Part shown: positions 15,828 to 23,926 of the stretch, one piece after another
Numbering within the stretch: the first letter of the stretch is position 1
Layout of the letters: each line of letters begins with the position of its first letter
Assembly (NCBI GenBank): GCA_934155265.1
Contig: CAKPGU010000009.1
Coordinates: 10,702 to 74,701, forward strand
DNA: 64,000 bases
Direction: 5' to 3'
DNA from: an uncultured Clostridia bacterium
GTDB lineage: Bacteria > Bacillota > Clostridia > TANB77 > CAG-508
Program-made: the position numbers and the translations under genes
Notes under the pieces: model-generated
Database searches by the model: none
What the model was told of the DNA's origin: nothing
Seen by the model: the letters and a program-made list of their open reading frames with translations, nothing else

Positions 15828-16826
15828 ATGACAATTAATATAATGAGTGAATATATTCAACTAACAAAAAAACAAATAGAATTATATATGAAATTAGTTT
15901 TTGAAGAAAAATATAGTAAGAAATATAATGATATTTATTCAGATACGTATATAAACTCTAGGTATTACAATTTTTTCAACAATGGTGAAACAACAATTAG
16001 AAGAACCATTTTAGATGAATTAAGAAAAACACAAGAATATGCTGTTTCTAATAATTTTGAGGATATAGAGTTAATTGAAAAAATGCATGTGTTTTTTTGT
16101 TATGTTTTATATTTTGATGATGTTGTATATTGCAAAGATCTAAAAAGTAAAATATCAAAAATATCAAAACTTAGAAAAAGGCTATTAAATAAAGAAAATT
16201 GGGAATTTGAAGAAAATTTATATAATGAATTGATGGTACTAAAAGATAAAAAAGAAGAATTGCTGACAAGATTTAATTCAAATGAATTTTTATTAAAAAT
16301 AACAAATTATAAAGACAAGCCGAACGTGTATAGGGTTAATGTAAAACATCAAATTAAATTTCCGATGGAATATAGTGAATTAGCTATAAATAAAGTATTC
16401 AATATGGGAATTACAAATGAAGATAAATTAGTTGTAGAATATTATTTAATTGTTGTTCAAATAATAAAAGACATTATAAAGCAGAATTTTAAAAAGCAGT
16501 ATATAGTAGAGTTTGCGGAGACTTTGTTAGAAAAACCTAAAAAAATTAAAGGGTTGTTAAATAGTGTAGATAATGTTGCTGTTCAAGACAAAATAAGTCT
16601 TAAAATTAGACATGAGCATTTTATTGAAAATAAAGAAAAAGTCTATGAGCTTATGAGGGAAGGATATAGATTTTCTTTAGTTTTAGATAATTCTTTTGAA
16701 GTAACTTACAAAAATATGGAAAATTTAAAAATGTTCAAATTTGTAATAATTAATAAGGACTCAAAACAATATAGTGAAGTAATGAGATTTAATGACGAAG
16801 TAAATAATAATATAATAGAAATATAA
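15828..16826 (+). CDS. Conserved protein of unknown function (copy B, complete)
   Basis: A 332-residue protein with no signal peptide or membrane segment. Its C-terminal two thirds align with the partial product at 1-621, which shows that the copy A gene extends beyond the window. The N-terminal part has a SEYIQLTKKQIELYMKLVFEEKYSKKYNDIYS-type helical region followed by two more helices. It lies 13 bp upstream of the AAA+ ATPase gene. Conservation of gene and position in both copies makes it a core component of the system. No known family is recognised. Confidence 0.88.
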   Translation: MTINIMSEYIQLTKKQIELYMKLVFEEKYSKKYNDIYSDTYINSRYYNFFNNGETTIRRTILDELRKTQEYAVSNNFEDIELIEKMHVFFCYVLYFDDVVYCKDLKSKISKISKLRKRLLNKENWEFEENLYNELMVLKDKKEELLTRFNSNEFLLKITNYKDKPNVYRVNVKHQIKFPMEYSELAINKVFNMGITNEDKLVVEYYLIVVQIIKDIIKQNFKKQYIVEFAETLLEKPKKIKGLLNSVDNVAVQDKISLKIRHEHFIENKEKVYELMREGYRFSLVLDNSFEVTYKNMENLKMFKFVIINKDSKQYSEVMRFNDEVNNNIIEI

Positions 16827-16839
16827 AGAAGGAAAAAAT

Positions 16840-18363
16840 ATGGAAACATTTTCGAAATTTTTATACGAATTTTTAAAACAGTTCTTTTCTGGGGCAATAA
16901 CTATTTTTAGAGGTATTGGAACAGGATTGCAACAAACTTTTGATATAAAATCATATCAAAATATATTAAATACATATAAAGGAGACTTTTCAGTTCCAGA
17001 GTGGGCATTAGTTGTAATATCAATTTTGTGTATAGCAATATTTATTGGTCTTATAATTGCACTAATATATTTGCTATTTAGAAAATATGTGAAATTTAGA
17101 AAAAAAGCAATTGACCAAGATGAATTATTAGAAGAAGTAGCATCATTAAATAAACAAGTAACAACATTAATGAAGGAAAAAGAGAATATTATGGCTATGA
17201 AGGTGTCTCAACTTGGTTTAAAGCCTGATGAATCAGCAGAAATAGAGCCAGATGAGCAAGATGAGGAAGGTGTTGATAATCCTGATATAAGATTTTCTAA
17301 ATTACATGAAATTGATTTAAGATTTGAAGATTATCAACAAATAGATTATGGAAATTCATTTACATTACCAGAATTGTGTGCAAATTTTAGGAATTTTGCT
17401 GCATCAAAATTAAGATTATATTATAAACCAGAAATGGTAAGAATCTTTATTTCTGGACTAGCATCTACAAAATTGATAATTTTACAAGGTATCTCTGGAA
17501 CAGGTAAAACATCTCTTGCTTATGCTTGGGGTAAATTCATGAGACATGATTCTTGTATTGCATCTGTTCAGCCATCTTGGAGAGATAGAACAGATATGTT
17601 TGGGTATTTTAATGAATTTACAAAGAAATTCAATGAAACTGAAATGTTAAAAGAAATGTATATTGCAGATTATGTTGATGAGGTTTATACAGTAATTTTG
17701 GATGAGATGAACTTGTCTCGTGTAGAGTATTACTTTGCAGAGATGCTTTCTATTTTGGAGATGCCAAATAGAGATGAATGGATTATAGAGTTAGTTCCAA
17801 ATAGTTGGAAAACAGATCCTAAATATATTACAGGTGGAAAGATAAAAGTGCCATCAAATATGTGGTATATAGGAACAATCAATAATGATGACTCAACTTT
17901 TGCTGTAACAGATAAAGTATATGATAGAGCTATGCCAATAGATATAAATGATAAGAGTGTTCCGTTTGAGCCTATTGAAACAGAGGCAGAAGGAATTAAT
18001 TTTTCTTATTTAGATAATTTATTTAAAACAGCGATACAGGAAAATCCTATATCACAAGAGACTTTAGATAAAATTGAGCAAATGGATAATTATGTAATAC
18101 AACATTTCCGTATTGCATTTGGTAATCGTATTGTAGCACATATGAAAAAGTTTGTTCCTGTGTATGTTGCTTGTGGTGGAGATGAAGTTAGTGGAGTTGA
18201 TTATTTTATAGCTAAAAAAATATTAAGAAAGTTTGAACAATTAAATATGTCATATATTAGAGATGAAATAGACCCTTATATACAATTTTTAAATACAACA
18301 TTTGGTAAAAATAAGATGAAAGAATGTATAGAGTATTTATTAAGATTGAAAAAAATGTCATAA
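16840..18363 (+). CDS. Membrane-anchored McrB-like AAA+ ATPase (intact copy B)
   Basis: A 507-residue protein. Residues 1-50 are an amphipathic N-terminus, 54-80 form one membrane segment, 81-90 are basic (cytosolic side), 92-120 a short coiled coil, 125-147 an acidic linker, and 150-507 the AAA+ domain. Visible motifs are Walker A GISGTGKTS (217-225), QPSWRDRTDMFGY (244-256), Walker B VILDEMN (285-291), sensor 1 IGTINNDD (344-351) and YDRAMPI (361-367). The motif set resembles McrB and related AAA+ proteins, but a membrane anchor replaces the DNA-binding N-domain, so DNA restriction is unlikely. It is probably a ring-forming motor or remodelling enzyme at the inner membrane face, serving assembly of the secreted subunits encoded around it. 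Confidence 0.93.
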   Translation: METFSKFLYEFLKQFFSGAITIFRGIGTGLQQTFDIKSYQNILNTYKGDFSVPEWALVVISILCIAIFIGLIIALIYLLFRKYVKFRKKAIDQDELLEEVASLNKQVTTLMKEKENIMAMKVSQLGLKPDESAEIEPDEQDEEGVDNPDIRFSKLHEIDLRFEDYQQIDYGNSFTLPELCANFRNFAASKLRLYYKPEMVRIFISGLASTKLIILQGISGTGKTSLAYAWGKFMRHDSCIASVQPSWRDRTDMFGYFNEFTKKFNETEMLKEMYIADYVDEVYTVILDEMNLSRVEYYFAEMLSILEMPNRDEWIIELVPNSWKTDPKYITGGKIKVPSNMWYIGTINNDDSTFAVTDKVYDRAMPIDINDKSVPFEPIETEAEGINFSYLDNLFKTAIQENPISQETLDKIEQMDNYVIQHFRIAFGNRIVAHMKKFVPVYVACGGDEVSGVDYFIAKKILRKFEQLNMSYIRDEIDPYIQFLNTTFGKNKMKECIEYLLRLKKMS

Positions 18364-18387
18364 TATAATGGAAGGGGAGAAGGTCTG

Positions 18388-19524
18388 TTGGAAAACTTAG
18401 AGGTAATAGAATTATATGATGATTCGAATAAAGAAAATGATAAAAAATTTATAGAGTCTTCTGAATCTAGTTTAAAAGTACAAACTGAAAAAAAATATAT
18501 AACTAGAGATGTTGAGTGGATTAATTTAATGGAAGAAGTTATTCCTCATTTAGACCATGTTTTTAGGACACCAAATCGTTTTATTCAAAATGAAGAAGAG
18601 ATTGTTAAAATAGAGCAAACAAGAAAGGTATCTGTTGAAACAATAAAACATTTATCTAAAAATACAAATTTTATACAAACAGTTGAAGAAAAAACAGGAA
18701 ATGTAATTCCGTCTAAATTACTGAATGTAAGAAAAGAAGAAACTTACAATACTTATGAAAATCGTCTAGCATATACTTTGATTCAAAATGTAAAATTTTT
18801 TGTAAATAAAAGAAAGCAATCTTTAGTGGAATCATTAGGCATGGAGAAAAACGATGAAAATAAAGATAATAAGCAATTAGAATATAATGCAAAATCTAAA
18901 TTAAAAAATGAAGCTATCGACATAAATGTTTCAATAAGTTCAAAATTGGATTCACAGGGAAAAGACTCGCAAGAAGAAAATAAAAAGATGTTAGAAAGAA
19001 TTGAGGCAATCGAAAGAAAGATTACTGATGTAGAGTCTAATGATGTATATAAGATACTTGATAAATTACACGTTACATTAGTTAAAGACCCGATTAGAAA
19101 AACAAATATGATATTAAAAAATGTACATTTTCAATATATTATGAGATTGTGGGAGTTCATAAAAGATAATTTTGACGAAAATACAAATAGTTCAGAAGAA
19201 AATAAAGATTATATGGATGATGGTCAATTAAAAAAGATGATGGATGAGGCATTTTTACTTCAGTATTTGGTAATGAAAACATTAGATGAAGATGAAACAG
19301 AAAAGCAAGATACTAAAAAGGAAGTTAAAGCAATAATATTGGAACAAATGTTAGATAAGATGATTGACCTAGATGAAGATATAACAGAAGAGCAATTGCA
19401 TCAATTAGTTGCTGAAAAATATGAAGTAATAAGATATAAAAAAATGGCTGTATTGCAAGATATACAAAAGATATTTAAAAAGCATATAGATTTATATGAA
19501 GAAATGGTTGAAGGGAAAAATTAA
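18388..19524 (+). CDS. AAA+ ATPase partner protein, DUF2357-like (copy B)
   Basis: A 378-residue protein starting at TTG, preceded by GGAAGGGGAGAAGG. It is homologous to the 2422-3543 product along its length, with KHLSKNTNF, TGNVIPSKLLNVRKEE, TYENRLAYTL and RKTNMILKNVHFQY as the clearest blocks. The middle is a charged coiled coil. No nuclease signature is visible. Like copy A it is immediately upstream of a signal peptidase gene. Its role is unknown; constant pairing with the AAA+ protein suggests direct interaction. Confidence 0.88.
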   Translation: MENLEVIELYDDSNKENDKKFIESSESSLKVQTEKKYITRDVEWINLMEEVIPHLDHVFRTPNRFIQNEEEIVKIEQTRKVSVETIKHLSKNTNFIQTVEEKTGNVIPSKLLNVRKEETYNTYENRLAYTLIQNVKFFVNKRKQSLVESLGMEKNDENKDNKQLEYNAKSKLKNEAIDINVSISSKLDSQGKDSQEENKKMLERIEAIERKITDVESNDVYKILDKLHVTLVKDPIRKTNMILKNVHFQYIMRLWEFIKDNFDENTNSSEENKDYMDDGQLKKMMDEAFLLQYLVMKTLDEDETEKQDTKKEVKAIILEQMLDKMIDLDEDITEEQLHQLVAEKYEVIRYKKMAVLQDIQKIFKKHIDLYEEMVEGKN

Positions 19525-19525
19525 A

Positions 19526-20122
19526 ATGAACGAAAAAATACAAAAAATAAAAAATAATAAGGTACTAAAGATTATTGGAAATATTATATATACAATTGTT
19601 TTCATATTTATAGCACTAATTTTAATAATTGCAGTTTTACAGAGAACTACTAATAATGAGATTTCACTTGGAGGATACAGAATTTTTGTTGTTGCAACAG
19701 GAAGTATGGTTCCAAAATATAATGTGGGAGATGTATTGTTATCAAAAGAAATTGCTCCTGAAAATATCAAAGTTGGAGATGATATTGTATATACAGGAAA
19801 GGAAGGCAGTTTTAAAGATAAAGTTGTAACACACCAGGTTATTTCTGTTGAAAAAGATGGAGAGAATTATAGAATAATTACAAAAGGTATTGCAAATACA
19901 AAAGAAGATCCAGAGATAACTCAAAATGAAGTTATGGGAAAAATTAAATGTAAATTAGATGTATTGACATTTCTACAAAAAATGATTTCGAATAATTATG
20001 TTTTCTATTTTGTTATATTTGTTCCAATAGTATTAATAACATTTAAACAAATAAATAGTATGACACCAAGTGAAGATGATAGTGATGATGAGGAAGAGGA
20101 AGAAAAAGAAGATAAGGATTAA
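19526..20122 (+). CDS. Signal peptidase I, SipW/ER-type, with acidic tail
   Basis: The ATG at 19526 is chosen because GAAGGG lies at a suitable distance and the start falls right after the previous stop; an ATG further upstream would overlap that gene. Domains are a membrane segment (about residues 18-38), VVATGSMVPKY (Ser at 60), VGDVLLSKE, VVTHQV (His at 103), TKGIANTKEDP and a C-terminal membrane segment, then an acidic tail (EDDSDDEEEEEKEDKD). It most resembles the 3544 enzyme in its GIAN(N/T)xEDP box and the 7462 enzyme in its tail. It is predicted to be active. Confidence 0.92.
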   Translation: MNEKIQKIKNNKVLKIIGNIIYTIVFIFIALILIIAVLQRTTNNEISLGGYRIFVVATGSMVPKYNVGDVLLSKEIAPENIKVGDDIVYTGKEGSFKDKVVTHQVISVEKDGENYRIITKGIANTKEDPEITQNEVMGKIKCKLDVLTFLQKMISNNYVFYFVIFVPIVLITFKQINSMTPSEDDSDDEEEEEKEDKD

Positions 20123-20139
20123 CGAAAGGAGAAAGAACT

Positions 20140-20751
20140 ATGCATAAATTTATCAAAATTATGAAAAAAGTAAAAATAAAAAATATGCTAATTTTAATTT
20201 TGTTATTATTATTTAATGCTTATGCATGGTTCATATATGCTACAAGAGTTGCGACAGATGTAACTGCACATGTTAGTTCATGGAATGTTGAATTTGTCGG
20301 GACTGAAGGAGAAATTACTTCAAATCTAGAAGTAAATATTGGAAGAATTTACCCTGGGATGGAAAGATTTGAAAAGGTTGTTGAAGTACATAACAAAGGG
20401 GAAACAAAAGCAGTGTTAAGTTATCAAATTGAAGAATTTGATATTATGGGAGAGAAATTTATAGTAAATGAAAAAAAAGGACCAACTACGCAAGATATAG
20501 TAAATAAAATGAATACAGAATATCCATTTAATATAAAAATAGAAAAAGATGATAGTTTATTAAGCGAAGGAACAGGTGATGGCAAATTTTCAATTAGTTT
20601 AGATTGGGATTTTGAATCAGAAGATGAAAATAGAGATGAATTAGATACTATCTGGGGAAACAAAGCTTATGAATTTTATTCTTTAAATCCAGGAAAAAAT
20701 AGTATTGAAATAAAAATGACACTTATAGCGACACAAAAAGAAGAACAATGA
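20140..20751 (+). CDS. TasA-like secreted protein (copy B of the gene at 8213)
   Basis: A 203-residue protein with a Lys-rich start, a hydrophobic core and the SipW-cognate site NAYAWFIYA. Shared with the 8213 product are HVSSWNVEFV, RIYPGMERFEKVVEVHNKG, YPFNIKI, LDWDFESE and GNKAYEFYS. It lies 17 bp after the signal peptidase stop. Its last codons form one arm of an inverted repeat with the last codons of the convergent gene at 20759. Confidence 0.86.
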   Translation: MHKFIKIMKKVKIKNMLILILLLLFNAYAWFIYATRVATDVTAHVSSWNVEFVGTEGEITSNLEVNIGRIYPGMERFEKVVEVHNKGETKAVLSYQIEEFDIMGEKFIVNEKKGPTTQDIVNKMNTEYPFNIKIEKDDSLLSEGTGDGKFSISLDWDFESEDENRDELDTIWGNKAYEFYSLNPGKNSIEIKMTLIATQKEEQ

Positions 20752-20778
20752 AACTAATTTAAGTAGTTTCTTGTTCTT
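20741..20778. terminator. Bidirectional hairpin across two convergent stop codons
   Basis: The arms AAGAACAATGAAACT and AGTTTCTTGTTCTT pair with one bulge around a short loop. Both flanking genes end inside the arms, so their C-terminal codons (EEQ and EEQETT) are copies of each other in inverted orientation. It is likely to terminate both transcripts. Confidence 0.6.
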
Positions 20779-21403
20779 CAGAATTATTAGAGTCTGCAAT
20801 TTGGGTGAATGAAATATTAACATCAAGAAGTGCTGGTGCATCTTGTTTTGTTGATTCTGTATCTTGGTCATTTGTCATTTGAGATGTTGTTTCATCATCA
20901 TTCCAAAGAACATATATACGTATAGTTCTTTTTGTAAGATTACTGCCAAGTAAAACATTATCAGTTATAGGTTCATTAAATGTATCAAAAGTATGTTTTT
21001 CCCAGTTTACAGGGATATCTTCACTATCAATTACGGAGTATCCAGTTGCAACGAGATCAGTGACTGAACTTGTTTCATCAGCTTTTACATTTATTTCGTA
21101 TTTAAAAGATACATCAACGTCAGAAAAATCAAAAACTAAATCGAAATATCCTTCTGCAGTTGGGGCAATAATGCCAGGGGCTATGTTCGAGTTGCCTTTA
21201 AATATTGGCTCGATTGCTGATGATATATCAGAATTATTTTTGATTGATTTATTGTTAACAGATATATTCCACCTTGCTATTGTGAGATCAGTTTTTCCTT
21301 TTGCTGATGTAAGATATTTTGCATAGATTTGCACAATTGAGAAGATGATCAAACATATTAAAATACTTATTAATAGTAATATAAATTTTTTATTATTTTT
21401 CAT
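20759..21403 (-). CDS. TasA/camelysin-like secreted protein (reverse-strand copy B of the gene at 4194)
   Basis: The start is set at the ATG giving MKNNKKF, because AAAGGAAC lies just upstream of it; an upstream ATG in the same frame has no ribosome site. The product has a hydrophobic core and the SipW-cognate site QIYAKYLTS, then IARWNISVN and IIAPTAEGYFDLVFDFSDVDVSFKYEI, the same block as in the proteins at 4194 and 13056. It also shares a (V/I)RVLFRWND/IRIYVLWND block with 4194. It is the only reverse-strand gene of the island, showing an inversion relative to copy A. It therefore needs its own promoter, in the 21404-21517 gap. Confidence 0.85.
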   Translation of the reverse strand: MKNNKKFILLLISILICLIIFSIVQIYAKYLTSAKGKTDLTIARWNISVNNKSIKNNSDISSAIEPIFKGNSNIAPGIIAPTAEGYFDLVFDFSDVDVSFKYEINVKADETSSVTDLVATGYSVIDSEDIPVNWEKHTFDTFNEPITDNVLLGSNLTKRTIRIYVLWNDDETTSQMTNDQDTESTKQDAPALLDVNISFTQIADSNNSEEQETT

Positions 21404-21517
21404 TTTGTTCCTTTCTTTTGTTTTGTTTATTTTAACATAGATAATTGTAGAAAGCAAGATAAATATAATTCAAAAATATCATTTTAAAGTGAAATTATAA
21501 AGGAGAGAATTTGTAAT

Positions 21518-22246
21518 ATGAAGAAAAAAGAAAAGAATCTTGAAAAAGATAAAGATAAAATTATATTAAGGTCTGAAAAAATTCGTGAAAGAGAGAAAAA
21601 AATAAATGTTATAAAAACAGGATTAGTAATAATGACATTATTTTTAATAACTATTTATTTTATTTTAGTTGTTTTTTATGAAAGTGGAAGTTTTACAATA
21701 TCTCTTGATCCTGCTTTTGCTCAAAAGAGTGGTCTTGTTATGTATGAGTCATTAGATGATGAGGATAAACGTATATTGAAAGCAACACCTGCAGATTTTA
21801 TTGATAATATTTCAGTGAAATGGCTACCAAAAGACATAAACAAAATAGGTGAAGGAAGTCATAATGGAGAAAATTATTTTGCATATAGTTTTTACATAAA
21901 AAATAAAGGAAGTGAAATTGTCAATTATTGGTATGAGATATCAATTGACGATATTATAAAAAATGCAGACGAAGCAGTTCGAGTTATGGTTTACAGAAAT
22001 GATGACATGACATTATATGCAAAAGTAAATAATAAGACAGGAGAACCTGAAGAAGGAACTACACCATTTTATTCTGAAAAAGAAGTGGCAGTAGAACAAC
22101 GAAAAGATTTTGCACCTGAGGATGTTGATAAATTTACAATTGTAGTATTTATAGAAGGAGATGACCCGGATTGTTTAGATAACATCATAGGAGGAGAAAT
22201 GAAAATGCACATGGATATTACAGAAGAACATGTAAGACAGAACTAA
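21518..22246 (+). CDS. Type II membrane-anchored surface protein (copy B of the gene at 9122)
   Basis: A 242-residue protein with a highly charged cytosolic N-terminus (about 35 residues), one membrane segment and an extracellular domain. Blocks shared with 9122 are SFTISLDPAFAQKSGLVMYE, ISVKWLPKDI, GEGSHNGENYFAYSFY, DEAVRVMVY, KTGEPEEGT and IEGDDPDCLDNIIGGEMKMHM. A single Cys lies in the EGDDPDC motif. A good ribosome site (AAAGGAGAG) precedes the ATG. A possible fibre anchor. Confidence 0.88.
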   Translation: MKKKEKNLEKDKDKIILRSEKIREREKKINVIKTGLVIMTLFLITIYFILVVFYESGSFTISLDPAFAQKSGLVMYESLDDEDKRILKATPADFIDNISVKWLPKDINKIGEGSHNGENYFAYSFYIKNKGSEIVNYWYEISIDDIIKNADEAVRVMVYRNDDMTLYAKVNNKTGEPEEGTTPFYSEKEVAVEQRKDFAPEDVDKFTIVVFIEGDDPDCLDNIIGGEMKMHMDITEEHVRQN

Positions 22247-22331
22247 ATTACAAAAAACGCAAAATATTACAAAAATATTACAATAATATTACAAAAATGA
22301 CAAGAAATTACATTTATATTACTTTTGTAAC
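22247..22331. promoter_or_regulatory. Operator region: phased ATTACA repeats
   Basis: ATTAC(A) words begin at 22247, 22266, 22277, 22288, 22307 and 22318, i.e. spaced 11 bp or 19 bp apart, followed by an inverted TGTAAC at 22326. The layout and word match the operator at 8985-9033 in copy A. Probably a binding site for an OmpR/PhoB-type regulator (inference). Confidence 0.6.
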
Positions 22332-22336
22332 ATTAG

Positions 22337-22365
22337 TTGACATGAAAAAATCAATAATATATACT
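22337..22365 (+). promoter_or_regulatory. Near-consensus sigma-A promoter for the 22429 gene
   Basis: TTGACA, 17 bp, TATACT, 63 bp upstream of the ATG and directly after the phased ATTACA repeats. Confidence 0.82.
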
Positions 22366-22428
22366 ACTAATATAGTAAAAAATGCCAACTAGTTAAAAAA
22401 GGGACTAGAGAAAAAAGGAGAGAAAAAG

Positions 22429-23496
22429 ATGAATAAAAAACAAAGCAAAAGAAAAATTAATTTGAAATCAGCAATACTATTGCTTTTACTATTAGCAATA
22501 CTATTAACAGCATCTACTTATGCATGGTTTACAGCCAACAGAACTGTAACAGTTGATGATATTGATGTAAATATCGCAGCACAAAATGGTTTGCAAATAT
22601 CAGCAAATGGTGTTGACTGGAAATCAATATTAAAATTAGAAGATTTAAAAGCAGGGTACACATCACCAAATGGAACTGCAGATACAAATCAATTACCAAC
22701 AACTATGGAACCAGTATCTACAGCAGGAAATGTAACAAATGGAAAGATGGAAATGTTCTATGGTTCAGTTGATCCAGTTGATGGTGAATATGCATTAACA
22801 GCAACAGAACAAACTGATACAAAAGGTGAAAATGGAAAATATGTTGCATTTGATATATTCTTAAAAGTAAACCAAGATGAAGATAATGTTATATTAGGTG
22901 AAAACTCACATGTTGTATTTAAAGATCAAACAACAGATAGAGGAATACAAAATGCAGCACGTGTTGCATTCTTACTAGAAGGTAATTCGGATGAAAATGC
23001 TGGACAAGATACATTTGTAGGACAAAATTCAGCTGTATCATTTGGTACAGATGCACAAGAAACAACATATATTTGGGAACCAAATTCTGATGTACATACA
23101 CAATCAGCTGTAACATATGGACAAGGTACATACAAAATGGGAGTAACAAGCCACCCAGAAGGATCTAAAATAACAATTACACAAACAGACTGTGCGGTTA
23201 TACCTGCTTATGGAATAAATAAAAAAATAGATACAGGTATAAAACTAATAAACTCATTCTATGGTAAAGACTTTGATAACGGAAATACAGATATAGATAG
23301 CTTTACAAAGGTAACACCAAGTTATTCTACAAAAGCTGCAATGACAGCACAAGAAAATGCTTTCTCATTAAAGAAAGGTGTTACAAAAATGAGAGTTTAT
23401 ATGTGGATTGAAGGACAAGATGTTGACTGTGAAAACTCAGCTTCTGGATCAGATGCAACATTCAAAGTTGAATTTAGATTACCAGAAGGACAATAA
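22429..23496 (+). CDS. TasA-like secreted protein, probable major subunit (copy B)
   Basis: A 355-residue secreted protein with a Lys/Arg-rich start, a Leu-rich core and STYAWFTAN as the SipW-cognate site. It aligns with 9967 through GLQISANGVDW, LPTTMEPVS, YVAFDIFLK, GIQNAARVAFLL, YIWEPNSDVHTQS and the C-terminal MWIEGQDVDC. The mature protein is rich in Thr, Asn and Ala. It has its own near-consensus promoter and phased upstream sites, so in copy B this gene can be expressed apart from the anchor gene 21518. It is followed by a long repeat array rather than an ordinary terminator. Confidence 0.88.
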   Translation: MNKKQSKRKINLKSAILLLLLLAILLTASTYAWFTANRTVTVDDIDVNIAAQNGLQISANGVDWKSILKLEDLKAGYTSPNGTADTNQLPTTMEPVSTAGNVTNGKMEMFYGSVDPVDGEYALTATEQTDTKGENGKYVAFDIFLKVNQDEDNVILGENSHVVFKDQTTDRGIQNAARVAFLLEGNSDENAGQDTFVGQNSAVSFGTDAQETTYIWEPNSDVHTQSAVTYGQGTYKMGVTSHPEGSKITITQTDCAVIPAYGINKKIDTGIKLINSFYGKDFDNGNTDIDSFTKVTPSYSTKAAMTAQENAFSLKKGVTKMRVYMWIEGQDVDCENSASGSDATFKVEFRLPEGQ

Positions 23497-23850
23497 AAAT
23501 TTACCAGAGGGGACACTCATTAATGGTAAAAAAAGTTACCAATGGGGACACCCCTTAGTGGTGAAAAAAGTTACCAGTAGGGACACCTTTTAATGGTAAA
23601 AAGTATATTAAAAAGTTAATATAATTAATACATATTCGATTATATTTATTAATTAACTATTTTAAATACTACTTTTTTACCACTAAAGGGTGTCCCTACT
23701 GGTAACTTTTTTCACCATTAAGGGGTGTCCCTACTGGTAACTTTTTTTACCATTAAGGGGTGTCCCTACTGGTAACTTTTTTTACCACTAAGGGGTGTCC
23801 CTACTGGTAACTTTTTTTACCACTAAAGGGTGTCCCCAATGGTAAAAAAT
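23497..23850. repeat. Large inverted array of 35-bp palindromic units (3 + 5)
   Basis: Three units beginning at 23509, 23544 and 23579 lie in one orientation. After an AT-rich spacer of about 75 bp come five units in the opposite orientation, beginning at 23687, 23722, 23757, 23792 and 23827, all at exactly 35 bp. Each unit is a GGGGTGTCCC palindrome joined to GGTAAC..TTACC. The two halves could pair into one very long hairpin after the 22429 gene and so act as a terminator or mRNA-protecting structure. No gene is seen here. Confidence 0.92.
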
Positions 23851-23862
23851 TAATAAAATTCG

Positions 23863-23891
23863 TAGACTTTTTTAATATGTTATGATATGAT
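23863..23891 (+). promoter_or_regulatory. Possible promoter of the 23927 gene
   Basis: TAGACT, 17 bp, TATGAT, 35 bp upstream of the ATG and just after the repeat array. The -35 box is weak. Confidence 0.5.
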
Positions 23892-23926
23892 ACACATAGA
23901 AAAAATGGCGAAAGGACAAAGGAAAA

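Noticed and set aside
19629..19829. Alternative-frame reading inside the 19526 peptidase gene
   Set aside because: It overlaps a gene with all family motifs and has no ribosome site or homology of its own.
22919..23149. Reverse-strand reading frames inside the 22429 gene
   Set aside because: They are shadows of a well-supported secreted protein gene, without start signals.
23497..23850. CRISPR-like array
   Set aside because: The 35-bp units are contiguous, each made of two palindromes, with no unique spacers between them, and they occur in both orientations; no cas genes are present.
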